Positions 25,609 to 34,879 of a stretch of DNA of 64,000 nt are shown piece after piece. The first letter of the stretch is position 1. Each line of letters starts with the position of its first letter. The translations under genes were made by a program, and so were the position numbers. The DNA comes from Salinimicrobium flavum (GTDB lineage: Bacteria; Bacteroidota; Bacteroidia; Flavobacteriales; Flavobacteriaceae). Below the pieces are notes generated by a model. The model worked only from the letters and a program-made list of their open reading frames with translations. It ran no database searches and was not told where the DNA came from. Where the stretch lies: positions 186,001-250,000 of the forward strand of contig NZ_JBHULT010000008.1 in the NCBI RefSeq assembly GCF_042684505.1, read 5' to 3'.

Positions 25609-26748
25609 TTAAAAATAGTAGCCGAAGTTAATATTGAACCTCGCTTCCCATTTGGCATCGGGATCTCCCGCGGCAAAATCATTGACAAAATTGCCACCCA
25701 GCCAGGAATGATTGTACCCGGCCGCATAATCAATATAAGTGTACAGGTTACCTGCAGTAACCAGCACTCCCGTCACATTCATAAAGGAATCTTCAAAAGA
25801 ATTTTCATTTTTCTGCATATACCCGAAATCATTGTAGAACTGCAGATTAGATACAGGACCCCAACTTACAGGCACATCTCGTGCGATCGCGAGGGTATAC
25901 AGGTTGAAATCTGCCGCTACTTCGTAAGGTGCGCCATAAGCTGCCATGGTGATGACCTCTTCGGAAACACCTTCCTGGTTTTCGGGGTTATGCGAAACAA
26001 GCATGGCTTCACTCTTTAGATTCCATTGTTTAAAATCGGCTTCGTAATGCAGGGCGAGAGCGTAATGATTTCCGGTCTTTTTAGTGTTGATATTGTAAAG
26101 ACCTCCATACTGGCCTGAAATACCCAATCGCGAATGCAGGCTGTCACCCCATTTATACAGAAGCTTTGCATTTCCCTGGTGCACCTCTTTATTATTCCCC
26201 GCCACGTCATAGGAATACCTGCTGTGAGAAACTGCTGAAGCATCACCAAACCTTAGTTCCTCGGCATTTTTAAAATAGGCAATCTGATATTCCCAGTTTT
26301 CCCCAAGATGCATGTATTTTATTCCCATGTCATGATCATCTTCCAGTCCCATGTAATAGCCAAGATTAAAGAACCAGTTATGGGAATTGTACTGCTGAAT
26401 CCCGAGGGGCACCTGGGAAAGACCTACCTGCAGCTCCCGGATCTTGTCAAACTTATAGCCGAACCATCCTTGCTTTAGCATTCCTCCCCCAAAAGCTTCG
26501 GAATAATGACGGAATTCAGCATTGACATAGATGCCCTGATAAGCTGCAACCGCATTTATCCTGAACATGTCATAGCCAAAATCTCCACCCCTCTTCTTTT
26601 GCTCGGGTTTCCAGGAAGAAAGATTATAATTGAACCGCAACGCCCCACCCAAGTCAACTTCAGGAGATTCCTGCGCTCGTAAAGGGAAAACAAGACAACT
26701 GCTGCAAAGAACCAGTAAAACACATATGTTTGGAAGGAGATCTTTCAT
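25609..26748 (-). CDS. Outer-membrane porin-like beta-barrel, probably for the BCCT substrate
   Basis: 379 residues with a signal peptide (LLVLCSSCLVFPLRAQ). The mature protein alternates aromatic strands and ends with aromatic FNINFGYYF, the typical C-terminal signal of an outer-membrane barrel. GLSQVPLGIQQYNSHNWF and QGIYVNAEFRHYSEAFGG are porin-like loops. No assigned family is certain; phosphate- or solute-selective porins are the closest type. It is first in the porin-BCCT-Usp operon, which suggests that it feeds a compatible solute to the transporter. That link is by position only. Confidence 0.75.
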   Translation of the reverse strand: MKDLLPNICVLLVLCSSCLVFPLRAQESPEVDLGGALRFNYNLSSWKPEQKKRGGDFGYDMFRINAVAAYQGIYVNAEFRHYSEAFGGGMLKQGWFGYKFDKIRELQVGLSQVPLGIQQYNSHNWFFNLGYYMGLEDDHDMGIKYMHLGENWEYQIAYFKNAEELRFGDASAVSHSRYSYDVAGNNKEVHQGNAKLLYKWGDSLHSRLGISGQYGGLYNINTKKTGNHYALALHYEADFKQWNLKSEAMLVSHNPENQEGVSEEVITMAAYGAPYEVAADFNLYTLAIARDVPVSWGPVSNLQFYNDFGYMQKNENSFEDSFMNVTGVLVTAGNLYTYIDYAAGYNHSWLGGNFVNDFAAGDPDAKWEARFNINFGYYF

Positions 26749-26875
26749 GGATGAACAATGGTGATCTCTAAATTAAAGCGAATCCTAAGGAAAGAAGTTC
26801 TCTCTGGTTATAAAATATTGTTAAGACATTGCCTCCCGGGAAAATTGAACATCCCGGGACCAGGCATCTAAAAAA

Positions 26876-26908
26876 TAAAAAGTCCCCACTTCTGTAGGAA
26901 CTTTTTAT
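26876..26908 (-). terminator. Terminator of the CoA-disulfide reductase gene
   Basis: A stem with arms AAAAAGTCCCC and GGAACTTTTT around a short loop, followed on the minus strand by a T-rich stretch. It lies about 20 bp past the stop codon at 26928. Confidence 0.65.
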
Positions 26909-26927
26909 GGAAGATCTCAGATCCTGG

Positions 26928-28616
26928 TTACTCCAGTACCGACACCTGTCTTTCCAATAAATTCCGTTCAGTTACAGCAACTTTATAGGTCTTATTACCT
27001 CCGTCCAGGTTTTTTACTGTAAACCCATTTTCCTGAAGGATTCGGGTAGCTAAATATCCTCGTAATCCTGCATGACAGTACAGATAGATCGTCTCTGAAG
27101 ATGGTAATTCCTCAAGTCGTTCCCGAAGTTCATCCAGGGGAACATGCACCGCACCCTCAATGTGCCCTGCCTCCCACTCTGTTTTCTCCCTTACATCGAG
27201 TAAAAAAGCACCGGACTCCTGTAAGTTTTCCACTTCATGCCATTGGAAGGTTTCCAGGCTGCCCTCCTGCATATTCAGGGCAACATATCCCAACATGTTC
27301 ACAGGATCTTTTGCAGAAGAGAACGGCGGTGCGTAAGCTAATTCCAGCTCAGGAAGATCGTAGATGGATAGACCTCCCTTAATAGCAGTTGCCAGTACAT
27401 CAATACGTTTATCTGCTCCTTTTACTCCTACTGCCTGTGCTCCCAGTAACCCACCATTATGGGGAGAAAAAAGTAGTTTTAAAGCCAGAGGGGCTGCGCC
27501 CGGATAATAACCCGCATGAGAATTGGGATGAATATGTACCACTTCGTATTCTTCTCCTTGTCCTTGCAATGACTTTTCGTTGTTGCCGGTAGTCGCTACC
27601 GTAAGATCAAAGACCTTTGCGATGGCAGTGCCCAGGGTTCCTTTGTAAGGGGTGGGTTTGCCGGAGATCGTATCGGCCACAATACGGCCCTGTCTGTTGG
27701 CAGGCCAGGCCAGCGGCACGAAACAATTTTGTCCGCTTATGTAATCTTTCACCTCAATAGCGTCACCCACTGCATAAATATAAGGATCTGAAGTCTGAAG
27801 AAATTCATTGACCCTAATGCTCTTTCGATTCCCCAGCTCAAGGCCGGCATCTGCAGCCAGTTTACTTTCGGGCTGCACTCCTGCGGCCATAATGATCATA
27901 TCTGTATACAATTCCTCCCCGTTCTGAAGAATCAGCTTTTTACCTTCAGCTTCAATGCGGTCCAGCCCATTTTTCAAGTAAAGTTCCACGCCTTTTCCGC
28001 GTAAATGCTCCTGCAAAATGGCTGCCATTTCAAAATCAAGGGCGTCCATCACCTGTTCTGAAACTTCTACCAGTCGTATCTTGATTCCCAGCTCATGCAG
28101 GTTTTCTGCCATTTCCAGCCCAATGAACCCGCCGCCCACGATAACCGCACTTTCCGGTTTGATCTCGTCTACATAGGCTTTAAGTTTATCGGTATCGGGT
28201 ATATTTCTGAGACTGAAAAGGTTCCTGGCTTCAGTTATTCCCTCAATGGGAGGAAGAAAGGGTTTTGCACCGGGGGAAAGCAGAAGCACATCATATGCTT
28301 CTTCGTACTCTGTTCCTGCTCTAAGATCTCTGATCGTAACGGTCTTAGCCTCACGACTTATGGATAATACTTCGCTCAAATTTCGAATATCGAGCCGGAA
28401 CCTTCTCGACATTCCTTCTACCGTTTGCACCAGCAGTTTTTCCCGTTTTTCTATGGAACCTCCTATGTAATATGGCAGCCCACAATTGGCAAAGGAGATG
28501 TGTTCTCCCCTTTCCAGCAGGACTATATGACTATTTTCATTCAGGCGTCTTAATCTAGCGGCAGCAGTTGCGCCACCCGCAACTCCGCCAACGATCACAA
28601 TTTTTTGTTTTTCCAT
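26928..28616 (-). CDS. CoA-disulfide reductase-rhodanese fusion (NADH-dependent persulfide reductase type)
   Basis: 562 residues. An FAD site (VIVGGVAGGATAAARLRR) precedes the active cysteine in SFANCGLPYYIGG, typical of CoA-disulfide reductases. The NAD(P)H site is AVIVGGGFIGLEMAENL. From about residue 455 a rhodanese domain follows, with its catalytic cysteine in YLYCHAGLRGY. The fused form reduces CoA- or glutathione-bound persulfides or polysulfides, tying redox to sulfur handling in the cytoplasm. Start 28616 (MEKQKIVIVGG) puts the Rossmann glycine motif near the N-terminus; 28628 is the alternative. No operon partners are visible. Confidence 0.9.
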   Translation of the reverse strand: MEKQKIVIVGGVAGGATAAARLRRLNENSHIVLLERGEHISFANCGLPYYIGGSIEKREKLLVQTVEGMSRRFRLDIRNLSEVLSISREAKTVTIRDLRAGTEYEEAYDVLLLSPGAKPFLPPIEGITEARNLFSLRNIPDTDKLKAYVDEIKPESAVIVGGGFIGLEMAENLHELGIKIRLVEVSEQVMDALDFEMAAILQEHLRGKGVELYLKNGLDRIEAEGKKLILQNGEELYTDMIIMAAGVQPESKLAADAGLELGNRKSIRVNEFLQTSDPYIYAVGDAIEVKDYISGQNCFVPLAWPANRQGRIVADTISGKPTPYKGTLGTAIAKVFDLTVATTGNNEKSLQGQGEEYEVVHIHPNSHAGYYPGAAPLALKLLFSPHNGGLLGAQAVGVKGADKRIDVLATAIKGGLSIYDLPELELAYAPPFSSAKDPVNMLGYVALNMQEGSLETFQWHEVENLQESGAFLLDVREKTEWEAGHIEGAVHVPLDELRERLEELPSSETIYLYCHAGLRGYLATRILQENGFTVKNLDGGNKTYKVAVTERNLLERQVSVLE

Positions 28617-28845
28617 GGATAACTTCATTTAACTGAAAATCTGTAATAACAATTTCTAAAACTTATTTTTCAGATCACAAAGTTGAGGGGATTATAGAAG
28701 AAAAATTATGACTGAGGTCAGGAGTTGAGGAGTGTCTTTTGGGAAGAATTTACAACGATGGTCCTGAATCTCCTTTTTGAAACTCCCAACATGAATAACA
28801 TTATTACAAGGCCTTTTTCTACGGAAGGCGGAGTTGATCCATATT

Positions 28846-30720
28846 TTACCTCAGCAAACTAAAATGGCCTCTTTTGCTCTCGAAACCATCTATTGAGATC
28901 TCGAACCAGTAATCATCTGCGGGGAGGTCTTTACCGGCAAAGGTGCCGTCCCACCTGAAATCTTCCCCGGCTCCCGATCTTAAAAGCCGGCCATAACGAT
29001 CAAAGATGTTGATGTGCGAAGCGCCAAAGAAAGAAAGCCCCTTTACCTCAAAATTGTCATTATAGCCGTCACTGTTAGGAGTGAAATAACGTGGAATGAC
29101 AATATGTGCAAATTCCCGGACCACGGTTTGGCAGCCGCCTGTGTCGCGAACCATGGCGGTATAAATCCCCCCTTCTACGGAAGGAAAAACATTAGAGGTT
29201 TGAAAATTGCTTCCGTCAAGGGAATATTCAAAATGCCCTTCCTGTGCCAGCAGGACGGTTACCTTTTTTTCTTCGGAAACGATCGTGGTTATCTCGGGAA
29301 CTTCCGCAGCCGCAACTTCTATTATTTTAACTACACTGCAGCCAAAACTGTTGGTGATCAACACTTCATAAATACCGGGACTTCCTACGGTTATTTGTCT
29401 GGTGGTCTCACCGGTAGACCAGGAATAATCATGAGCTGTTAAGCCGGCATCAAGTTCAACCAATGAAGCTTCACAAAGTATCACTACCTCATCTGATATT
29501 TCTGGTAACGGGAAAACATGAAGACTCACCGCAGTCCTTGGACCGGGATTACAACCTGAATTAATCTTTACAGCTTCAGCGTAAAAAGTTCCTTCAGAAG
29601 AAGGTGTATAGGTGAGTGAATTTTCGGCTAAAAGCGTACCCCCGGCAGCCGCATCATACCAGTTGACGGTTTCGTCATCTTCTACCTCAACGCCAAGTGC
29701 CGGAAAGCTTTCTGTTCCGCATACCTCCTTGTCTCCGGGATTGAACGGTGCTTCGGGAGTTTTAATGATCTTCACATGGTAGGCCTCTGAAGCCGAATTA
29801 CAAAGATTCCCCGAAAGATTCGCGGCGTCTTCGGCTACCTTCACCCTGAAAAAAGCCGAAGAGGTGAGCGCCGGGGTTTGGTAGGTGTCATTAGTTTCTC
29901 CCGGCAGGTCTTGCCAGTTCTCATTGTCGCTGCTTTGCTGCCATTGAAAATAATGTGAGTTGTACACTGAAAGATCGGGGGTGGCCGTTAATTTTACACT
30001 TACCGGGCTTTCCTCTTCACATACCGTCACCCCGCTGGCCGCTGTTCCTTCACCGGTCACCGTGGTGAGGTCTCCGCAGGACCTGAAGGTGATGTCATCA
30101 ATGGCAAGATCATTTCCGCAGCCGCCATCCCCGTTATTGAACATTTTCAGGATGATGGAATCCTGCCCTGCCTGTGACCGGAAAGTCAGGCCATACTGTT
30201 CCCATTCAGGCGTTCCCGTTGAAGGGATATCACCTGTACTCCCTTCCTTCAGCAAAACAGAATCTGTTACATCCCATATCTCGAATCTTACATTTACAGG
30301 GATCCCGCCATTTGGGCAATAACCACTGTCCCGATCATATACATTAAGGATAAATGCTGAAAATTCGTAGGAGGTATTTTGACACAGCCCTGAGATCTCT
30401 TTGCTGTAAAACTGTCCTGATGTATACGAAGCATTGACAATTAAGGCCCGGCCGCCCGAAACTGTGGTGTTGGGTAGCCATGAATGCCAGGTATCTATCC
30501 CCCCTCCTATATTGTCAGAGATGGTGTATTGCCCGTCATAAGGATCTTCGGTCACAAAGCCATAGCTGGTCACCCCGGCAGGCAAAGGGGAGCCCGTGCC
30601 ATAGCCGGAGCCAAAGGTCTCCTCAAAAATGGGATCCCCCTTACTCCCTTCACAAAATCCCAGTTGAGCGCGCACCGCTGTACTCAACAAAAGGATCCAT
30701 AAAATAAGTAGGGTTCTCAT
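28846..30720 (-). CDS. T9SS type B sorting-domain surface protein (gliding motility-associated C-terminal domain)
   Basis: 624 residues with an N-terminal signal peptide. The mature part has a carbohydrate-binding or MAM-like domain (about 30-215, FEETFGSGYGTGSPL to NDLAIDDITF), then three Ig-like or PKD-like repeats (FQWQQSSDNENWQDL; VNWYDAAAGGTLLAENSL; SWSTGETTRQITVGSPGIYE). The last about 85 residues are the CHU_C-type sorting domain (PRYFTPNSDGYNDNFEVKG ... INIFDRYGRLL). It is exported across the outer membrane by the type IX system. The gene lies downstream of the SprF-like gene on the same strand (41 bp), as in SprB-SprF pairs. The ligand bound at the surface is not known. Confidence 0.88.
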   Translation of the reverse strand: MRTLLILWILLLSTAVRAQLGFCEGSKGDPIFEETFGSGYGTGSPLPAGVTSYGFVTEDPYDGQYTISDNIGGGIDTWHSWLPNTTVSGGRALIVNASYTSGQFYSKEISGLCQNTSYEFSAFILNVYDRDSGYCPNGGIPVNVRFEIWDVTDSVLLKEGSTGDIPSTGTPEWEQYGLTFRSQAGQDSIILKMFNNGDGGCGNDLAIDDITFRSCGDLTTVTGEGTAASGVTVCEEESPVSVKLTATPDLSVYNSHYFQWQQSSDNENWQDLPGETNDTYQTPALTSSAFFRVKVAEDAANLSGNLCNSASEAYHVKIIKTPEAPFNPGDKEVCGTESFPALGVEVEDDETVNWYDAAAGGTLLAENSLTYTPSSEGTFYAEAVKINSGCNPGPRTAVSLHVFPLPEISDEVVILCEASLVELDAGLTAHDYSWSTGETTRQITVGSPGIYEVLITNSFGCSVVKIIEVAAAEVPEITTIVSEEKKVTVLLAQEGHFEYSLDGSNFQTSNVFPSVEGGIYTAMVRDTGGCQTVVREFAHIVIPRYFTPNSDGYNDNFEVKGLSFFGASHINIFDRYGRLLRSGAGEDFRWDGTFAGKDLPADDYWFEISIDGFESKRGHFSLLR

Positions 30721-30761
30721 TTTTTACATTATTTCAGCTAAGGCATCTAATTTCATATTTT

Positions 30762-31757
30762 TCAGCGTCTTCTGGTTTGATTCACGCCCGGGCAATAACA
30801 ATCATACCTGCCCCGGTTCTTCCCAAAGTTATACCCCAGGGTGATTTGATGGAATCCGCCGTTACTGATCACTGTTTCATTGATTTGCTGACTGTACGTA
30901 TAGGCAAACAGCAGGTTATTGTACTCAAGGCCCAGGAAAGGAGTAAGGTAATTCAGGTTTTCATATGCGGTATCTGTAGTGGCGTCCAGCGTCCTTCTGT
31001 ACGAGATTCCGCCATACAAACTGCCCGATTCCAGGGATCTGTATACTTTGAGGTTGAGATCCACAAGTTTTTCATTTGCTGCCTCTTTCCACTGAAACAA
31101 TAAAGAAGGTTCATAACTCCAGTATCTTCGGAAAGTTTCGATCACATAACCACCAGAGAAAATGAATTTTCGCTGATTTGCCGGAACGGCATCAGAAAAG
31201 AAAAGATCTCTCTTGACAGACAAAATATTCTTTGCCGAAAAATGGGCAAAAAAATTCATGTAATAGTAAGATGCTCCAACATCAATATTACCATAGATAT
31301 CTGCAGCCCTGCCCTCGCCTATTAGAGGATCTGGCCCTGTAAACCCGCTCTGGTCAAGACTGTGCTGAATAAGTCCGCCGCTTAGCCCGAATGAAAGCTG
31401 GTTGAGATCAAGATCATCTATTGAGAATCTTAGGTGATAGGCAAAAGTACCAAAGGTCCCTCGTCTGGAATAGTTACCATTATGATCATTGAAAATGATC
31501 CCTCCCAAACCGATATTTTCTTTTACCCGTGCATGTAGGCTCAGTGTTTCGAAACCGGGTGCATTTTTCATATCTAACCATTGTCTACGGGCGGTCAATC
31601 TGATTTTATTCCTATTGGAGGCACCCGCCATTGAAGGGTGTAACAGGTAAAGGTTGTCTGTAAGATAATCTGAATAAGTAGGTGACACTTCCTGGGCCCG
31701 TAGTCCGGGAGAGTACAACAGGCTCAGGACGAGCATGACGGTCATCAAGAACCTCAT
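30762..31757 (-). CDS. PorP/SprF family type IX secretion membrane protein
   Basis: About 331 residues with a signal peptide (LMTVMLVLSLLYSPGLRAQ). The N-terminal PSMAGASNRNKIRLTARRQW is the characteristic PorP/SprF segment, and the remainder alternates barrel strands to GFHQITLGYNFGK. SprF-type proteins sit in the outer membrane and are required for secretion of a specific large T9SS cargo, encoded immediately downstream. The start at 31757 gives a proper signal peptide; the reading frame begins further up at 31835. The pair's stop-to-start gap of 41 bp supports one operon. Confidence 0.88.
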   Translation of the reverse strand: MRFLMTVMLVLSLLYSPGLRAQEVSPTYSDYLTDNLYLLHPSMAGASNRNKIRLTARRQWLDMKNAPGFETLSLHARVKENIGLGGIIFNDHNGNYSRRGTFGTFAYHLRFSIDDLDLNQLSFGLSGGLIQHSLDQSGFTGPDPLIGEGRAADIYGNIDVGASYYYMNFFAHFSAKNILSVKRDLFFSDAVPANQRKFIFSGGYVIETFRRYWSYEPSLLFQWKEAANEKLVDLNLKVYRSLESGSLYGGISYRRTLDATTDTAYENLNYLTPFLGLEYNNLLFAYTYSQQINETVISNGGFHQITLGYNFGKNRGRYDCYCPGVNQTRRR

Positions 31758-32051
31758 AAAATCACTTTTCAGTGTCACTTTCCGGAACAGAAAGAACACC
31801 CACAAATTTAAAAAATTTTTAGATTCTTTTAACAATTATAAACTCAAATACAGAGTGGCCTGAAGGATATAAAAAGGTTAATTCAGGTTCATTGAAAAGT
31901 AAAAAACCCAGTAGAAGGCTACTATCGAATTATTGTGATATGGACGATTACGAACAATTTGTTCTGATACCGTAAGAATAAACTTCTGAAATTTATGATT
32001 AGCCAGAGGCTGCCTTTTAAGCAACCTTTTTTTATAGAGGTTTTCGATTTT

Positions 32052-32420
32052 TTAAAGGTAAATGGCCAGGATTAAAATAGCTATCAGGAAGAAAGCCAGG
32101 AAAATATATATCAAAAGGGTCCTGTTTTCTTTTTCTTCTGCATCATGGAAGTCGGCAATCACAGGTTTAGCCTCAAGTTTATCGATAGTTTCCAGTTCCT
32201 GCAGCATTGCAGACACACCTATTTCCTTTGCTTTCTCTCCTCTTCGGGTAAGATGAAGCTTATGGTCTTCAATGGTGATCAATTCATATTTCATCAACTT
32301 ATTAAAATCTTCTGCATTTTCCCCGGAAAGAATCAAAGTGGCATCCTCTTCTTCAATAAGCTTTAGCAAATAATCTGAGTTGCTGCTAAATCTTTCTCTC
32401 CTTAATGGCTCCTTTATCAC
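32052..32420 (-). CDS. Small hypothetical protein with C-terminal membrane anchor
   Basis: 122 residues. The first about 75 residues (SDYLLKLIEEEDATLILSGE to LHLTRRGEKAKEIG) resemble a small helical or winged-helix-like domain ending in a strand-turn. A linker rich in charged residues follows, and the last about 20 residues form one hydrophobic helix (LLIYIFLAFFLIAILILAIY). No known family is recognised. It may be a tail-anchored cytoplasmic domain. It is monocistronic, between the T9SS pair and the response regulator gene, with codon use and composition like its neighbours. Confidence 0.6.
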   Translation of the reverse strand: MIKEPLRRERFSSNSDYLLKLIEEEDATLILSGENAEDFNKLMKYELITIEDHKLHLTRRGEKAKEIGVSAMLQELETIDKLEAKPVIADFHDAEEKENRTLLIYIFLAFFLIAILILAIYL

Positions 32421-32782
32421 AACCTACTGATTTTGAGATAAAATTACGGCAGGTCAATCATATATTTATATTTATATATTTTATGTTTCTCATAAATAAT
32501 TGTTATGAATTATTCCCTGCACCAGTTAAACATATTTCTTACGATGATTAGGCTTTCCCCCATTACATAAGGGACGAAATACAAAAGATCATAACTGAAA
32601 ATTTCACTCACCTGAATCCATAAAAATTACCATCCTTTATTTTTCGGAAAATATTCCTGAAATATCAGAGTTACCTGGTAATTGTAATAACCTTTCGAAA
32701 AGGAATCATCCAATAGCCCTTCCGGATAACGCACCATTAAATTCCCTTTTCAAAACCACAATTTTTACAGGAATTTATGCCC

Positions 32783-32802
32783 AATTACGGAAAACCGTAA
32801 TT
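32783..32802. promoter_or_regulatory. Candidate operator: perfect 20-bp palindrome
   Basis: AATTACGG-AAAA-CCGTAATT, an exact inverted repeat with a 4-bp centre. It ends 19 bp before the -7 element, so it would cover or abut the -33 region. This location fits binding by an activator or by the regulator encoded 70 bp downstream. Confidence 0.5.
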
Positions 32803-32821
32803 TTTACCGGGATAGAAGAAT

Positions 32822-32829
32822 TATCTTTG
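32822..32829 (+). promoter_or_regulatory. Candidate -7 element for the response regulator gene
   Basis: TATCTTTG fits TAnnTTTG. Transcription would start near 32836, leaving a leader of about 37 nt before the ATG at 32873. A canonical -33 TTG is absent, which fits the need for an activator. Confidence 0.5.
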
Positions 32830-32872
32830 ATGAAAGAGTAAAGGGAAAACATATTTCCCATAGGTGATCATC

Positions 32873-33538
32873 ATGTTTAAGAAAGTTTTAGTTGCCGAAG
32901 ACCTGGATAGCATTAACCACGCTGTCGCTACCGTTTTAAAAGAACTGGGCGTACAGGAGGTGGGACATGCTCAATATTGCGACCAGGCATGGATCATGGC
33001 AAGAAAAGCATTGCAGGAAAAACAACCGTATGAGCTTCTTATCTGTGACCTTTCTTTTAAACCCGATCACCGTGAAGAAAATTTAATTTCGGGACAGGAA
33101 CTTATCGCCGCCCTCAAAAGTGAAGATCCTTCCCTGAAGGTACTGGTCAATTCTATTGAAGATCATCCTCAAACTGTAAAGACCTTGTGGGATTCGGGAA
33201 ATATTGAAGCCTATGTATGTAAAGACCGCAATGGGATGAAAGACCTCAAAAATGCTATTTGGGCACTTGAAAAAGGAAACACTTTTAATTCCCCTCGTAT
33301 TGAAGCGGCTTTAAAAAAAGATAATCTTTTTATCCTGAATGAGTTTGAAATTAGCCTGCTTACCTCTATTTCCCGCGGTCTGACCCAGGAAGATATAAGA
33401 GATCATCTAATAAAGAATAATATTTCCCCCAGCAGTAAAAGCTCGATAGAAAAAAGGCTTAAGGAGCTGCGGGAAGAATTTGGTGCTAATACGACCCCAC
33501 ATTTGATTGGGATCGTAAAAGACCTGAAACTTATATAA
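32873..33538 (+). CDS. Response regulator with C-terminal LuxR/NarL-like HTH
   Basis: 221 residues. The receiver starts MFKKVLVAEDLDSINHAV with the acidic pair; the phospho-acceptor aspartate is in LLICDLSFKPDH, the conserved Ser/Thr is in VLVNSIED and the Lys is in AYVCKDRNG. The output domain (about 155-221, LNEFEISLLTSISRGLTQED ... SPSSKSSIEKRLKELREEFG) resembles a LuxR-type helix-turn-helix, although it is divergent, with helix 3 in SSKSSIEKRLK. No kinase is adjacent. The ATG at 32873 is preferred to a GTG at 32864. A perfect palindrome and a -7 element precede the gene. Confidence 0.82.
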   Translation: MFKKVLVAEDLDSINHAVATVLKELGVQEVGHAQYCDQAWIMARKALQEKQPYELLICDLSFKPDHREENLISGQELIAALKSEDPSLKVLVNSIEDHPQTVKTLWDSGNIEAYVCKDRNGMKDLKNAIWALEKGNTFNSPRIEAALKKDNLFILNEFEISLLTSISRGLTQEDIRDHLIKNNISPSSKSSIEKRLKELREEFGANTTPHLIGIVKDLKLI

Positions 33539-33707
33539 TAGGTGTCGGTTCTTTGCAAAACAGGTTGGGTAGGGACAATCTGTGGCGCTAGACCGACATC
33601 TTTATTTCAGAAAGTTTCAGTTACCTCATCGCCTATCCATATTCCTCCCGGAGGAAATTTTCCGGAGAAAATATCCATAAAAACATCCTGCCGGAAGTGC
33701 TCTCTCC

Positions 33708-33983
33708 TTAAACTATTTCAGCAGAAAGGCCTTCCTCGAGGAGTTTCCCGCATCGTGGTTCAAGGTCTTTATACGTTCCGGTCTTTACTGAACATTTTCC
33801 CTTGTAATGCACCAAAAGTGAACATTGTTCAGCTTGTTCAGGGGTATGATCACAGGCAATGATCAATGTTTCGATCACATGGTCAAAAGTATTGTAATCA
33901 TCATTATACAAAATGATCTCATGTGTTTTCGCCTCCTTCGTTGATACCTTCTTCTTTTCTAATACTTTTTCCTTTGTACTCAT
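33708..33983 (-). CDS. clpS: ATP-dependent Clp protease adaptor ClpS
   Basis: 91 residues with the ClpS core HEIILYNDDYNTFDHVIETL, containing the NDD-type N-degron pocket, then EQAEQCSLLVHYKGKCSVKTG. ClpS delivers N-end rule substrates to ClpA or ClpC-type unfoldases. The N-terminal KEKVLEKKKVSTKEA is a flexible charged extension. The gene is the last in the tpiA-prmA-clpS series, 50 bp after prmA. The 169 bp before the stop on the plus strand hold no gene. Confidence 0.92.
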   Translation of the reverse strand: MSTKEKVLEKKKVSTKEAKTHEIILYNDDYNTFDHVIETLIIACDHTPEQAEQCSLLVHYKGKCSVKTGTYKDLEPRCGKLLEEGLSAEIV

Positions 33984-34033
33984 AATCCTTCTTTTTCAAC
34001 AACTTACATCTTCAAATATAAAAAAATTCCCTC

Positions 34034-34867
34034 TTAATTTTTCTTAAGGAAACGCAGGGCAACCCACTCATCCCGCTCCAGGAAATCATCATATACCAGT
34101 TGGTGTTTTTCACATTCTTCTTTTATCGATGGGATGTCCTTTGAATAGAATCCGCTTAGATACAATTCCCCTCCCGTTTCCAGACAACTGATGTAGGTTG
34201 AAATATCCTCCAGCAGGATGTTCCGGTTGATGTTGGCTATTATGGTATCATAACTTTTATCCTTAAGCAACTCTGCCCCCCCTTCAAATACCGAGATCTT
34301 ACAACATTCATTACGCTCCACATTTTCCAGGGTATTTTGATAGCACCAGTTGTCAATATCAATTGCATCTACCGCACTGGCTCCCTTTTTCTCGGCAACA
34401 ATGGCCAGTACCCCCGTACCACATCCCATATCAAGCACCTTTTTGTCTTCAAGGTCATGTTTCAACAGGAATTCGATCATCATATGAGTGGTGGCATGGT
34501 GACCGGTACCAAAGGACATCTTTGGTTCGATCACAATATCATACTTAACTTCAGGTTTGGGATGGAAAGGGGCCCGAACCCCACATTCCGTGTTTACAAT
34601 AATGGGGTGAAAATTCTTCTCCCACTCTGTGTTCCAGTTCACCTGCTCTATCTCGGTTTGGGTGAATGAAATTTCGAATTCATTTGACTGGAGTATGTGT
34701 ATTCCCGCCAAAGACTCTGCCTCAAATTCTTCTTTTGGAATATAAGCAGTGATCCCATCCTCATTCTCCACAAAACTTTCAAAACCGGCAAGTCCCAGTT
34801 CTGCGATAAGGATCTCAGACGCGGGTTGCACCGGTTCAATTAAAAATTTAAACTCCAGGTAATTCAT
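34034..34867 (-). CDS. prmA: Ribosomal protein L11 methyltransferase
   Basis: 277 residues. An N-terminal substrate-recognition domain is followed by the SAM-binding motif VLDMGCGTGVLAIVAEKKGA and the family motif FGTGHHATTHMMIEFL; DTIIANINRNILLEDIS contains the PrmA-typical NxNR. It methylates L11 on lysines and its N-terminus in the cytoplasm. It starts 12 bp after the tpiA stop on the same strand and precedes clpS, an order also seen in other Flavobacteriaceae. Length and motifs are complete. Confidence 0.93.
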   Translation of the reverse strand: MNYLEFKFLIEPVQPASEILIAELGLAGFESFVENEDGITAYIPKEEFEAESLAGIHILQSNEFEISFTQTEIEQVNWNTEWEKNFHPIIVNTECGVRAPFHPKPEVKYDIVIEPKMSFGTGHHATTHMMIEFLLKHDLEDKKVLDMGCGTGVLAIVAEKKGASAVDAIDIDNWCYQNTLENVERNECCKISVFEGGAELLKDKSYDTIIANINRNILLEDISTYISCLETGGELYLSGFYSKDIPSIKEECEKHQLVYDDFLERDEWVALRFLKKN

Positions 34868-34879
34868 GTTCTTCCAATA

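Larger units (their letters stand above)
32421..32872. other. Intergenic region upstream of the response regulator
   Basis: An AT-rich gap of 450 bp with no reading frame of interest. The features seen are a perfect inverted repeat at 32783-32802 and a -7-like element at 32822-32829. The A/T-rich 32450-32500 part is unremarkable. Confidence 0.6.

Noticed and set aside
33542..33862. 106-codon frame downstream of the response regulator
   Set aside because: Its second half is antisense to clpS and the first half shows no family features.
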